Source of the DNA: Corallococcus interemptor
GTDB lineage: Bacteria; Myxococcota; Myxococcia; Myxococcales; Myxococcaceae
Assembly: GCF_003668875.1 (NCBI RefSeq)
Contig: NZ_RAWM01000026.1
Span: 22,472 to 86,471, forward strand
Direction of reading: 5' to 3'
Length of the DNA stretch: 64,000 nucleotides
The position numbers and the translations under genes are program-made. Shown here piece after piece: positions 34,329 through 42,372 of the stretch. Every line of letters begins with the position of its first letter. Position 1 is the first letter of the stretch. The notes beneath the pieces are model-generated. The model ran no database searches. It was given only the letters and a program-made list of their open reading frames with translations, and was not told the DNA's origin.

Positions 34329-35024
34329 ATGCAGGCGTGCCCCTTCTGCCAGACGACGATGCGCAACACCTACTCCCGGGGGTTGGTGCGCGACGAGTGC
34401 GGTGCCTGCGGTGCCGCCTGGTTCGAGGAGGAGATGCTGGCGCGCGTCGTCGGCGGTCCCACGCTGACGGCCGTGTTCGAAGCGGCGAAGGGCAAGCCCG
34501 GGCGGTGCAAGGGCTGTGAGGCGTCGCTCCAGTACGTCCCGGGCTGTCCGTCCTGCGGGCGTCAGGCGCCCACCTGTCCCACGTGCGGAAACGCGCCGCT
34601 CCCCGAGGTGGAGTTGCGGGACGTGGCGGTGGACGTCTGCACGAAGTGCCGGGGCGTGGCGCTGGACGCGGAGGAGCTGGCGAAGCTCCAGAAGGCCGCG
34701 GAGCCGAAGCCGGAGCCCAGGCCCGCCGCCGCGGACTTCGAGCACGAGTACGACCCCAAGAAGAGCCTGAGCCTCTTGCCCAAGGTGCGCATCGGCGACG
34801 AGCCGGCCTGCGTGACGTGTGGCCGGAGGATGGACGTGCGCTACGGCTTCGTCTGGGAGGAGCTGCTGTACTGCGGCAGCTGCGCGCCGGAGGGCTCCGC
34901 GCCGTACACGGACGAGCTGACCAAGGCCCGGCCCAGCGAAGCCTACGGCCGCCGCGCCAGGCACCTGAACAACAGCGCCGCGGAGTCCGCCGTGGTGTGG
35001 TTCCTGTCGAAGATCTTCAAGTAG
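34329..35024 (+). CDS. Zf-TFIIB-type zinc-ribbon protein
   Basis: A 231-residue cytosolic protein with at least five Cys-x2-Cys pairs: CPFC, CGAC, CKGC, CPSCG/CPTCG, CTKC and a late CVTCG...CGSC. The arrangement ACPFC ... CGACGAAWFEEEML and CTKCRGVALDAEEL is the zf-TFIIB pattern found in many bacterial proteins of unknown function. A Pro/Glu linker separates the two zinc regions. It is downstream of, but probably independent from, the histidine kinase gene. Confidence 0.88.
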   Translation: MQACPFCQTTMRNTYSRGLVRDECGACGAAWFEEEMLARVVGGPTLTAVFEAAKGKPGRCKGCEASLQYVPGCPSCGRQAPTCPTCGNAPLPEVELRDVAVDVCTKCRGVALDAEELAKLQKAAEPKPEPRPAAADFEHEYDPKKSLSLLPKVRIGDEPACVTCGRRMDVRYGFVWEELLYCGSCAPEGSAPYTDELTKARPSEAYGRRARHLNNSAAESAVVWFLSKIFK

Positions 35025-35030
35025 CCGCGG

Positions 35031-35051
35031 TTGTAACAATTCTGGTTACAA
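35031..35051. promoter_or_regulatory. AT-rich perfect palindrome
   Basis: TTGTAAC, seven bases, GTTACAA. It lies six bases after the zinc-ribbon stop and about 95 bases before the M35-like protease gene. AT-rich perfect dyads are rare in this genome, so a repressor or activator site for the protease gene is more likely than a terminator. Confidence 0.55.
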
Positions 35052-35146
35052 ATCCGCGCGCCGAGTAGCGCATTTGTCACATTGAAACATCCCTCCGGAT
35101 TGTCGCACCCTGCCCGGGCAATCAACACCCAAGCAGGGGGAAGCGG

Positions 35147-36664
35147 ATGAAATGGTTCTGTCTCATCGTGGCCGCGCTCGTGTCGATTCCAGTCCACGCC
35201 AGCGCCAGGGAGGCCATTGAAATCAAGCTCACGTCCAAGGCGACGAAGTTCCCCTCGGACGCGCCCGTGGACCTCGTGGTCACGTTCACGAATGTGTCCG
35301 GCAGCCCGGTGCGGCTCCTCGGCTACCACACGCCCGTCCTCGAGGGCATCGAAGCGGACATCCTCACCGTGTCGCTGGGCGACAAGCCCGTCGAGTACAT
35401 GGGCCGGCTCTACAAGCGCGCGGCGCCCACGGATCGCGACTACCTGACGCTCAAGCCGGGAGAGAGCATCTCCGGCGTCGCGTCGCTCTGGGACAACTAC
35501 GACCTGGCCGTCTCCGGGACCTACTCCATCCAATACAAGACGGAGATCTTCAGCCCCCAGTCCGACAAGGAGTTCGCCGTCTCCAACGTCATCACCCTGG
35601 ACATCGAGGGCCGGGAGCCGCGTCCCAATCCGGACGACCTGGAAGACGAGACCAAGATCGTCAGCGGCAACAACGAGAAGTTCAAGGGGTGCAGCGACTC
35701 GCAGAAGAGCGCCATCATCGCCGCCCGGGAGCACGCGTTGAACTACGCGGATGATGCCTATGACTATCTGGTGGCCGGGAACGTCACCTCCCGCTACACG
35801 ACGTGGTTCGGCGCCTATGACAGCTCACGCTATGGCACCGTCCGGGAAAACTTCCGGGAGATCCGGGACGCCGTCGACAACGAAGACATCAAGTTCTTCT
35901 GCAACTGCAACAAGAGTGCGTATGCCTATGTGATTCCCTGGGAGAACTTCAAGGTCCACCTCTGCAAGGCCTTCTGGCCCGCGCCGATGACCGGAAACGA
36001 CTCCAAGGCAGGGACGTTGATTCACGAGATCAGCCACTTCTGGCGGACCGCCAGCACCCGCGACATCGAGTACGGCCACAGCGCGGCGCAGAACCTCGCG
36101 GTGACGAAGCCGAACAAGGCCATCAAGAACGCGGACTCGCACGAGTACTTCGCCGAGGCCACGCCCTACAGCCCCTACAACCCCTGCGCGCCGACCGTCA
36201 CGTCGCACACGGGCGCGCCCATCACCGCGGGATGGGATGGCGCGAACTGCCACGTCATGAACGTCCCCGCCGGCCTGACGTCGTTCGTCCACAACAACGC
36301 GTACTACGTCAACGCTCTGCCCGGCACGTCGTGTCCGGCGCCTTCCGGGTGGGACACCGCGAACTGCTACATCCTCCCCTACCCCTCCTGGAGCACCAGC
36401 TACTTCGTCTGGTCCGGGAACCTCTACCTGACGCCCGGCCCTGGCAATGCGTGCCCGCCGCCCTCGTCGTTCGACGGGGCCAACTGCTACGTCATGCCGC
36501 TGCCGTGGGGTTCGACGCCCTTCAAGCACGCGAACAACCTCTACATCACGCCGCCGCCCAGCTGCCCCATCGGAGGCTATGACGGCGCGCACTGCCTGGT
36601 GGGCACGGCTCCCGCCAGCCGGACCGCGTTCATCTGGGGTTCGTCGTTCTATTACAGCCACTGA
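35147..36664 (+). CDS. Secreted M35-like (deuterolysin / peptidyl-Lys type) metalloprotease with C-terminal repeats
   Basis: A 505-residue exported protein. Signal peptide 1-20 (VHASA). Residues about 20-150 are a beta-rich domain (intermediate filament/BsuPI-like in appearance). The catalytic part (about 170-345) has GTLIHEISHF, the HExxH zinc motif, and the aspartate-bearing NADSHEYFAE region of aspzincins in place of a third His. Four tandem repeats follow (separate entry). The GGGGGAAG site eight bases before the ATG fixes the start. It lies beside a gspC gene, and is a plausible type II secretion substrate for extracellular protein digestion. Confidence 0.87.
   Translation: MKWFCLIVAALVSIPVHASAREAIEIKLTSKATKFPSDAPVDLVVTFTNVSGSPVRLLGYHTPVLEGIEADILTVSLGDKPVEYMGRLYKRAAPTDRDYLTLKPGESISGVASLWDNYDLAVSGTYSIQYKTEIFSPQSDKEFAVSNVITLDIEGREPRPNPDDLEDETKIVSGNNEKFKGCSDSQKSAIIAAREHALNYADDAYDYLVAGNVTSRYTTWFGAYDSSRYGTVRENFREIRDAVDNEDIKFFCNCNKSAYAYVIPWENFKVHLCKAFWPAPMTGNDSKAGTLIHEISHFWRTASTRDIEYGHSAAQNLAVTKPNKAIKNADSHEYFAEATPYSPYNPCAPTVTSHTGAPITAGWDGANCHVMNVPAGLTSFVHNNAYYVNALPGTSCPAPSGWDTANCYILPYPSWSTSYFVWSGNLYLTPGPGNACPPPSSFDGANCYVMPLPWGSTPFKHANNLYITPPPSCPIGGYDGAHCLVGTAPASRTAFIWGSSFYYSH
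36226..36660 (+). repeat. Four C-terminal repeats of the M35-like protease
   Basis: Four copies of a roughly 35-45-residue unit with the core (W/F/Y)D(G/T)A(N/H)C, a PxxxxxxF stretch and an aromatic YY/LY ending, separated by Cys-Pro linkers. Each repeat carries two cysteines. They resemble surface- or cell-wall-binding modules, but I cannot name the family. Confidence 0.75.
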
Positions 36665-36794
36665 GGACGGACGGACAGCGTGTCATGACGGCTTGTCATT
36701 GCCGGCGCCGCGTTCCCTGACACGCAGTCCGGGTTCCCTCGGGACGCCAGCCGTGCTCCCTCTGGAGGGGCCGCTGGCCCCGGGCTTGCTCAAG

Positions 36795-36819
36795 GCCTCC
36801 CTGTTCCAACCAGGGAGGC
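36795..36819 (+). promoter_or_regulatory. Hairpin that buries the gspC ribosome-binding site
   Basis: GCCTCCCTG, seven bases, CAGGGAGGC: a perfect nine-base stem, extendable by G-T and two A-T pairs to twelve. The right arm contains GGGAGG (36813-36818), the Shine-Dalgarno of the gene starting at 36826. The stem is followed by TTT, so attenuation is also possible. Confidence 0.6.
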
Positions 36820-36825
36820 TTTCGA

Positions 36826-37686
36826 GTGAACCGTGAGCTGCAGCGGCCCGTCCAGGGCCTGTTCGTCCTGCTTGTCTTTGCGTGTGCCCTGACGGCCGCG
36901 CTGATCGTGAATCAGGTAGCCGGTGCCTTCGTGATGCCAGGCATCCCGGCCACCGGGGCCGAGGCTCCGGCACTCGCGAACGCCCCACCCGCGACGGCGC
37001 TGGATGGGACGCGGCTGGCCCAGCTGACCGGGCTCTCGTCCGCTCCCGGAGGGGTGGCGACACCCGAGCCACCGCCGGACCTCCGCCGGAGCACGTTGGG
37101 TATCCGGCTGCTGGGCACACTGGTGGCTCAGGATCCGCATTGGTCCATGGCCTCCGTCCATGAGCTTCCGGCCGGCAGTGCGCGCAGCCTGATGCTCAGC
37201 GACACCATCCAGGGTGCCCGCGTCTTCGCCATCGAGCGGGAGCGCATCCTGCTGCTCGTGGATGGACGGCTCGAATACGTCGACGGCGCCGGGACCGGGG
37301 CGCCCGCCTTGGTGAACGTCCAACAAGGAGGTTCCGGCCTGGGCCGAGGCATCCGCGAGACGGGGCCCGACTCCCGAATCGTCCCCCGCGAGGACGTTAC
37401 CGAAGCGCTCACGCATCTCAACGACCTGTCGATGCAGGCGCGCGTGGTCCCCGCCTTCAAGGACGGCCGCCCCGTGGGCTTCAAGCTCTTCTCCATCCGT
37501 GAGGACTCGTTCTACTCACGGTTGGGGCTGCGCAATGGGGACGTGCTCCAGCGCATCAACGGCCTGGACCTGGACAGCCCGGACAAGGCGCTGGAGGCCT
37601 TCACGAAGCTGCGCGACGCCCGGCGCATCGAGCTTCAAATCGAGCGCGGCGGCGCTCCGGTCCGGAAGATCTTCGACGTCCAGTAG
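36826..37686 (+). CDS. gspC: GspC-like type II secretion inner-membrane protein
   Basis: A 286-residue bitopic protein: cytoplasmic start, one membrane helix (about 13-35), a Pro-rich linker, the HR domain (about 85-150, LGIRLLGTLVAQ ... SDTIQGARVFAIERERILLLVDGRLEYV) and a C-terminal PDZ domain (about 195-285, GFKLFSIREDSFYSRLGLRNGDVLQRING). This is the architecture of GspC/EpsC, which links the inner-membrane platform to the GspD secretin. No other gsp gene is visible. Start is GTG 36826. It is likely under control of the hairpin at 36795. Confidence 0.9.
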   Translation: MNRELQRPVQGLFVLLVFACALTAALIVNQVAGAFVMPGIPATGAEAPALANAPPATALDGTRLAQLTGLSSAPGGVATPEPPPDLRRSTLGIRLLGTLVAQDPHWSMASVHELPAGSARSLMLSDTIQGARVFAIERERILLLVDGRLEYVDGAGTGAPALVNVQQGGSGLGRGIRETGPDSRIVPREDVTEALTHLNDLSMQARVVPAFKDGRPVGFKLFSIREDSFYSRLGLRNGDVLQRINGLDLDSPDKALEAFTKLRDARRIELQIERGGAPVRKIFDVQ

Positions 37687-37691
37687 GCCCC

Positions 37692-39650
37692 TTACGCCTG
37701 CGCCGCCGCCAGCTTCTCCTGCGCGGCCTCCCAGCGGGCATAGAGGTCCTCCAGCTCCTCCTTGCCCGTGCGGTGCGCGTCCATCAGCGGCTTCGCGCGG
37801 GCGAAGTCGTTGTAGAGCACCGGGTCCGCCAGCTGCGTCTCGCGGTCCTTCTGCTCGGCCTCCACCTTCGCGATGCGCTCCTCCAGCTTCGCGATCTCCT
37901 TCTTGATGGGGCCCTCCACCACGGAGCGCCGCTGGCGCGCCTCCGCCTCCAGGCGCTTGCGCTCCTTCTCCGACACCGGACCGGTGGCCGCCGCGCCCTT
38001 CCCGCTCGACGCGCCCGTGTCCGCGCCCTCCGCCGCCAGGCGCTGCTGCTCCTGGTGGTAGAGGTATTCGTCCAGGTTGCCCGGGTGCGATGTTAGCTTG
38101 CCGTCCGCGACCTCCCAGACGTGCGTGCACAGGTTGTTGATGAAGCTGCGGTTGTGGCTCACGAACAGGAGCGTGCCGCCGTACAGCTTCAGCGCCTCAA
38201 TCAGCATCTCCGACGAGTCCAGGTCCAGGTGGTTCGTCGGCTCGTCCATCAGGAGGAAGTTGGACGGAATCAGCAGCAGCTTCGCCAGCGCCACGCGCGC
38301 GCGCTCGCCACCGCTGAGCACGCCAATGGGCTTGTCCACGTCATCGCCGCTGAAGAGGAACGCGCCCAGCACGCCGCGCACGTAGCTCTCCGGCTTGTCC
38401 GCGGCCAGGGGGCGCACCTCTTCGATGATGGTGTTGTGGCGGTCCAGCTTGTCCGCGTGGTGCTGCGCGTAATAGCCCACCACCACGTTGTGCCCCAGCG
38501 TCACCTTGCCGGTGTCCGGCGCCAGCTCCCCCGCCACCATCTTGAGCAGCGTCGTCTTGCCCGCGCCGTTCGCGCCCACCACGGCGATGCGCTGGCCCCG
38601 CTCCAGCCGCGCGTCCAGCCCGTTGTAGACGGTCAGCGCGCCGTAGCGCTTGGTGATGCCCTCCATCAGCACCACGTCCCGGCCAGAGCGCTCCACTTCC
38701 GGGAAGCGGAACTTCATCGTCTGGCGCTCTTCCAGGACCTGGACCTTCTCCAGCTTGGCCAGCATCTTCGCGCGGCTCTGCGCCTGCTTCGCCTTGGTGG
38801 CCTTCGCGCCGAACCGGTCGATGAAGCCCTGCAGCTCCGCGCGGCGCTGCTCCACCTTCTCCGCGCGCGCCTGCAGGAGAACCATCTCCTCCGCGCGCTG
38901 GCGCTTGTAGTCCTCGTAGTTGCCGGCGTACTCGCGCACGCCCTCCATCTCCAGCGACACCACCCGGTTGATCTGCCGGTTGAGGAAGTCGCGGTCGTGG
39001 GAGATGAGCACCATCGCCTTGTTGGAGCGGCGCAGGAACCCGTCGAACCACGCGAGCGTGGGCACGTCCAGGTGGTTCGTGGGCTCGTCCAACAGCAGCA
39101 GGTCCGGGTCCTGGAGCAGCAGGCCCGCGAGCGCCGCGCGCATGCGCCAGCCGCCGGACAGCGCCTGGGTGGGCTTGGACAGGTCCGCGTCCTTGAAGCC
39201 CAGGCCCTTGAGGATGCGCTCGGCGTGGTGGCGGCCGTAGCGGTTCTCGAAGTCGTCCAGCTCCGCGTGGAGGTCCGCCAGCGTCTGGGCCAGCTCCAGT
39301 TGCTCCTCCTCGTCCGTGCTGGCGGCCAGGGCGGCTTCCGTGTCCTTCAGCCGGGATTCCAGCGCGTCCCGGCCGGGGACGGTGCTCATGACCGCCTCCA
39401 CGACGGTGCCCTCCGGCAGGCCGGCGATCTCCTGGGGGAGGTAGCCCGCCCGGGCCCGGCGGCTGTACTGGACGGTGCCCCCGTCCGGCTGGCTCACCCC
39501 GGCGATGATCTTCATCAGGGACGACTTGCCCGTCCCGTTGGCCCCCACCAGGCCCACCCGGTCCCTGGGACCGAGGGTGAAATTGTCCTCGTCGAAGAGG
39601 ACCTTCTTTCCGTAGGCGAGGCTGATGTCCTGGGCGATGACGAGGCTCAT
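37692..39650 (-). CDS. ABC-F family ATPase (translation factor / Uup type)
   Basis: A 652-residue duplicated ATPase without membrane helices. Both nucleotide-binding domains are complete: GANGTGKSS, LSGGWRMR, LLLLDEPTNHLD in the first and GANGAGKTT, LSGGERAR, LLMDEPTNHLD in the second, joined by the P-site linker (about 245-325). A C-terminal coiled coil (about 540-640) follows. ABC-F proteins act on stalled ribosomes or give resistance to ribosome-targeting drugs; the C-terminal extension suggests the Uup/EttA-like group rather than a specific resistance factor. The ATG lies after a possible -10 (TTATCT) with no Shine-Dalgarno. Confidence 0.93.
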   Translation of the reverse strand: MSLVIAQDISLAYGKKVLFDEDNFTLGPRDRVGLVGANGTGKSSLMKIIAGVSQPDGGTVQYSRRARAGYLPQEIAGLPEGTVVEAVMSTVPGRDALESRLKDTEAALAASTDEEEQLELAQTLADLHAELDDFENRYGRHHAERILKGLGFKDADLSKPTQALSGGWRMRAALAGLLLQDPDLLLLDEPTNHLDVPTLAWFDGFLRRSNKAMVLISHDRDFLNRQINRVVSLEMEGVREYAGNYEDYKRQRAEEMVLLQARAEKVEQRRAELQGFIDRFGAKATKAKQAQSRAKMLAKLEKVQVLEERQTMKFRFPEVERSGRDVVLMEGITKRYGALTVYNGLDARLERGQRIAVVGANGAGKTTLLKMVAGELAPDTGKVTLGHNVVVGYYAQHHADKLDRHNTIIEEVRPLAADKPESYVRGVLGAFLFSGDDVDKPIGVLSGGERARVALAKLLLIPSNFLLMDEPTNHLDLDSSEMLIEALKLYGGTLLFVSHNRSFINNLCTHVWEVADGKLTSHPGNLDEYLYHQEQQRLAAEGADTGASSGKGAAATGPVSEKERKRLEAEARQRRSVVEGPIKKEIAKLEERIAKVEAEQKDRETQLADPVLYNDFARAKPLMDAHRTGKEELEDLYARWEAAQEKLAAAQA

Positions 39651-39735
39651 GGCGGAGGGGGGAGATAACAGCCGGGGAGCCCCACGGGAACGGTTCTGAT
39701 GCCTGCCTGACTGCCCAGGGAGCACATCTCCCCGG

Positions 39736-39764
39736 TTGGGTGGAAGGCGGGGCTTGCCTATACT
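39736..39764 (+). promoter_or_regulatory. Promoter of the kinase gene at 39775
   Basis: TTGGGT (39736-39741), 17-nt spacer, TATACT (39759-39764). The ATG begins ten bases after the -10, predicting a leader of about four bases. Confidence 0.65.
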
Positions 39765-39774
39765 CCCGGCACCC

Positions 39775-41532
39775 ATGGCCGCCCCCTGCCCCCACTGCGG
39801 TAGTACCGAAGGTCAAGACCACCTGTGCGCGGCGCAGAGCCTCCAGCTCCTGGGCCAGGTGCTGGACGGCCGCTACAAGATTGAGAGCGTCCTGGGCCAG
39901 GGCGGCATGGGCATGGTGTTCCGGGCGACGCAGACGTCCGTGCAACGCCCGGTGGCGGTGAAGACGCTCAACCCGTCGCTGGCCGCGGCGCCCCAGTTCT
40001 TCGAGCGCTTCCGGCGCGAGGCGGAGATCGCCAGCCGGCTGCGCCACCCGAACGTCATCACCATCTTCGACTTCGGCCGGGCGGCGGACGGCACCTGCTA
40101 CTACGTGATGGAGCTCCTCAAGGGGGAGAGCCTCAAGGAGCTGGTGAAGCGCGAAGGGCCCATGACGCTGCGCCGCGCGGTGAACCTGCTGGAGCAGGCC
40201 ACGCTGGGGCTGGCACACGCGCATGAAGAGGGTTGCGTCCACCGCGACCTGAAGCCGCACAACATCATGGTCCAGGCGCTCGACGGGAAGGACTTCGTCA
40301 AGGTGCTGGACTTCGGTCTGGTGAAGGCGCTGGAGCAGGACGAGGAGGAGCAGCTGACCTCCACGGGCCAGGTGCTGGGCACCCCGCAGTACATGCCGCC
40401 CGAGCAGGCCGGCGGCGAGTCCGTGGACCAGCGCTCCGACCTCTACTCGATGGCGGGCGTGCTCTACTTCTGCCTCACGGGCAGCTCGCCCTATGGCGCC
40501 AACACGGTGCGCAAGGCGCTCACGGCGTCGCTGACGCAGCCCGTGCCCCCGGTGAACAGCAAGCGCCAGGGCGCGCCGGTGCCGCCGGAGCTGGACGCCT
40601 TCTTCGCCAAGGCGCTCGCGCCGGAGAAGGAGGACCGGTACCAGAACGCGCAGGAGTTCATCGACGCGCTGCTGGACGCGGTGGAGGGCCTGTCCGCCGA
40701 CGAGCTGGGCGCGCACCCCACGGGTGGCGTCCCCGGCGCGGAGCGTGGCACGGGCAGCCGCAGCCGCGCGGGTTCGGGAAGCCGCGCGGGTTCGGGCAGC
40801 CGGCTGGGCTCTGGGAGCCGCGCGGGCCGTGCGCCGGCCACGGGCAGGACAGGTTCGCGCGTGGGCATGGCCCCGCCACGGGGGACCACGCCGGCGGGAG
40901 CACAGGCGCCCGCGCCGCGTGGGACGTCCAACGCGAACAGCCCGGCGCCGGTGGCCGCGAGCCGGTCCCGCCCCCCTGCCCCCCGCGCCGTGGAGCCGGA
41001 GTCGGAGCTTCCGCCGCCGCCCAAGGGCATGTCCGGGGGCGTGAAGGCGGCCATCATCGGAGTGCCGCTGCTGCTGATTGGCGCGGGCGTGGCGTTCGTG
41101 ATGGCGAAGGGCGAAGGCGAGATGGCTCCGGTCTCAGGCCCCGTGGCGGTGATGCAGCCGAGGGTGCCCGTGGAGGCACCGCCCACGCGAGTGCAGGAGC
41201 CCCCGGCGACGCCTCCTCCGGCGGCGCTGCCGCAGGACGTGACGGTGGAGTTCACCTCCACGCCGTCCGGCGCGGCCATCTTCGACGGGGAGGCGCAGAT
41301 TGGCACCACGCCCACGAAGCTGATGCTCCCGCGAGAGAAGGCTTCCGTGCTGCGCTTCAAGCTCGCGGGGCACCAGGACCAGGAGAAGCGGCTGGACTAC
41401 AGCCGGCTCGCGGACACGGCGGAGCAGCACGTGAGCGTGCGCCTGGATCCGGTGCGCGCCGCGCCGCCGCCCCGGCCCACCAAGCCCGCGAAGACCGGTG
41501 GCAGCGACCCGGGCATCGGCGTGTTCGAGTAG
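39775..41532 (+). CDS. Membrane-anchored serine/threonine kinase with PEGA-like C-terminus
   Basis: A 585-residue kinase. A short zinc-binding start (CPHC plus DHLCAA) precedes the kinase domain (about 25-300): GQGGMGMVF, VAVKTL, HRDLKPHN, DFGLVK and GTPQYMPPEQ. Then a Gly-Ser-Arg repeat region, a Pro/Ala linker, one membrane helix near residues 424-443 (AAIIGVPLLLIGAGVAFVM) and a C-terminal PEGA-like beta domain (EFTSTPSGAAIFDGEAQIGTTP). The PEGA side should be periplasmic. This layout is typical of the large kinase families in myxobacteria. The ATG at 39775 has no Shine-Dalgarno; a terminator follows the stop. Confidence 0.93.
   Translation: MAAPCPHCGSTEGQDHLCAAQSLQLLGQVLDGRYKIESVLGQGGMGMVFRATQTSVQRPVAVKTLNPSLAAAPQFFERFRREAEIASRLRHPNVITIFDFGRAADGTCYYVMELLKGESLKELVKREGPMTLRRAVNLLEQATLGLAHAHEEGCVHRDLKPHNIMVQALDGKDFVKVLDFGLVKALEQDEEEQLTSTGQVLGTPQYMPPEQAGGESVDQRSDLYSMAGVLYFCLTGSSPYGANTVRKALTASLTQPVPPVNSKRQGAPVPPELDAFFAKALAPEKEDRYQNAQEFIDALLDAVEGLSADELGAHPTGGVPGAERGTGSRSRAGSGSRAGSGSRLGSGSRAGRAPATGRTGSRVGMAPPRGTTPAGAQAPAPRGTSNANSPAPVAASRSRPPAPRAVEPESELPPPPKGMSGGVKAAIIGVPLLLIGAGVAFVMAKGEGEMAPVSGPVAVMQPRVPVEAPPTRVQEPPATPPPAALPQDVTVEFTSTPSGAAIFDGEAQIGTTPTKLMLPREKASVLRFKLAGHQDQEKRLDYSRLADTAEQHVSVRLDPVRAAPPPRPTKPAKTGGSDPGIGVFE
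40750..40833 (+). repeat. Gly-Ser-Arg repeats in the kinase linker
   Basis: Imperfect 18-base units encode repeated GSGSRAG-type hexapeptides between the kinase domain and the membrane helix. Such basic low-complexity linkers vary in copy number between strains. Confidence 0.7.
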
Positions 41533-41557
41533 GCCGCCAGCTCCACGGATTGTCACC

Positions 41558-41598
41558 AGGCCCCGGGCACCCTCAGGTGCTCCGGGGCCTTCTTCTTT
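41558..41598 (+). terminator. Intrinsic terminator of the kinase gene
   Basis: AGGCCCCGG GCACC, loop CTCA, GGTGC, one-base bulge, CCGGGGCCT, then TCTTCTTT. Fourteen base pairs followed by a pyrimidine-rich tail, 25 bases after the stop: the best intrinsic terminator in the window. Confidence 0.85.
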
Positions 41599-41605
41599 GG
41601 ACGTG

Positions 41606-41995
41606 CTACTGGCAGAGCAACAGGCTGCCCACGTACGCGGCGCGACCGGAGCAGCAGGGGAGACCGTTGGGCTGATAATTGGTCTTCCGGCACTGGTAGG
41701 CGGCGTAGTGCGGACAGGTGAAGCTCCGGTTGTCCTTCTGGCAATAGTACGAATCCCGGGTGCTGGTCTGGCGATACCCGGTGCAGGTGGAGCCGGTGCC
41801 GCAATCCATCACGCGCGACGGGTCCAGACATGCGCACGCATTGTACGTGACGGACTGCTCGACCTGACCTGTCGCGTCGGCGCTCTCGCTCGCGGTCGTG
41901 TCCTGCGTGAGAAGTGCATCGTCACCCGGCTCGAGGCCGGGGCCACATCCGAAGAGCGTGAGGACGGTCAGGACGACTGCGATTCGCTGGAGCAT
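41606..41995 (-). CDS. Cysteine-rich lipoprotein
   Basis: A 129-residue lipoprotein (lipobox LTLFGC) with an acidic linker and a mature domain holding about ten cysteines (ACACL, DCGTGSTC, YYCQK, FTCPH, QCRK, PCCSG, LLCQ). It is divergent from a smaller lipoprotein gene 95 bases away and convergent with the kinase gene across the terminator. Function unknown; the cysteine pattern resembles the lipoprotein at 23560. Confidence 0.82.
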   Translation of the reverse strand: MLQRIAVVLTVLTLFGCGPGLEPGDDALLTQDTTASESADATGQVEQSVTYNACACLDPSRVMDCGTGSTCTGYRQTSTRDSYYCQKDNRSFTCPHYAAYQCRKTNYQPNGLPCCSGRAAYVGSLLLCQ

Positions 41996-42090
41996 GGGGC
42001 TTGCCTTTCAGGTTGGACGTCTTCTGGCGAGATGCCGGGGTTTTCATATTAGAATTTGAAGTCCACTCGAAGGACCCCCTGGGGTTTCCC

Positions 42091-42372
42091 ATGAAGCTCT
42101 CACTCGCGGCGATGGTGACGTGGTTCGGCCTTTCCCTCATCGGGTGCGGAGGCCCGGCCCTGGACGACACGATGGCCCCCGAGGCCGAAGCTCGGACGGT
42201 GTCCGAGTCGGGCACCTGTACGGCGGGACTGCCTTCGTGCAGCCTGTATGTGAACCTGCGGTGCACGACCCCGGGCGCGACGAAGGAGTGCTGCAACACC
42301 ACGAGCCAGACGACGAACTCGCTGATCTGCTCGGGCTCGGCGAGCTCGGGTTACCGCTGGCTCAATTACTAG
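42091..42372 (+). CDS. Small cysteine-containing lipoprotein
   Basis: A 93-residue lipoprotein (lipobox LSLIGC), acidic spacer, then CTAGLPSCSLYVNLRC, CCNTTSQ and a C-terminal CSGSASSGYRWLNY. It begins similarly to the divergent neighbour (GCGGPALDD versus GCGPGLEPGDD after the lipobox), so the two may be relatives that have diverged. Its last four bases overlap the convergent gene. Confidence 0.8.
   Translation: MKLSLAAMVTWFGLSLIGCGGPALDDTMAPEAEARTVSESGTCTAGLPSCSLYVNLRCTTPGATKECCNTTSQTTNSLICSGSASSGYRWLNY

Noticed and set aside
40750..40833. Tandem repeats that might suggest a CRISPR or satellite
   Set aside because: The units lie in frame inside the kinase gene and encode a Gly-Ser-Arg linker; there are no spacers of constant length.
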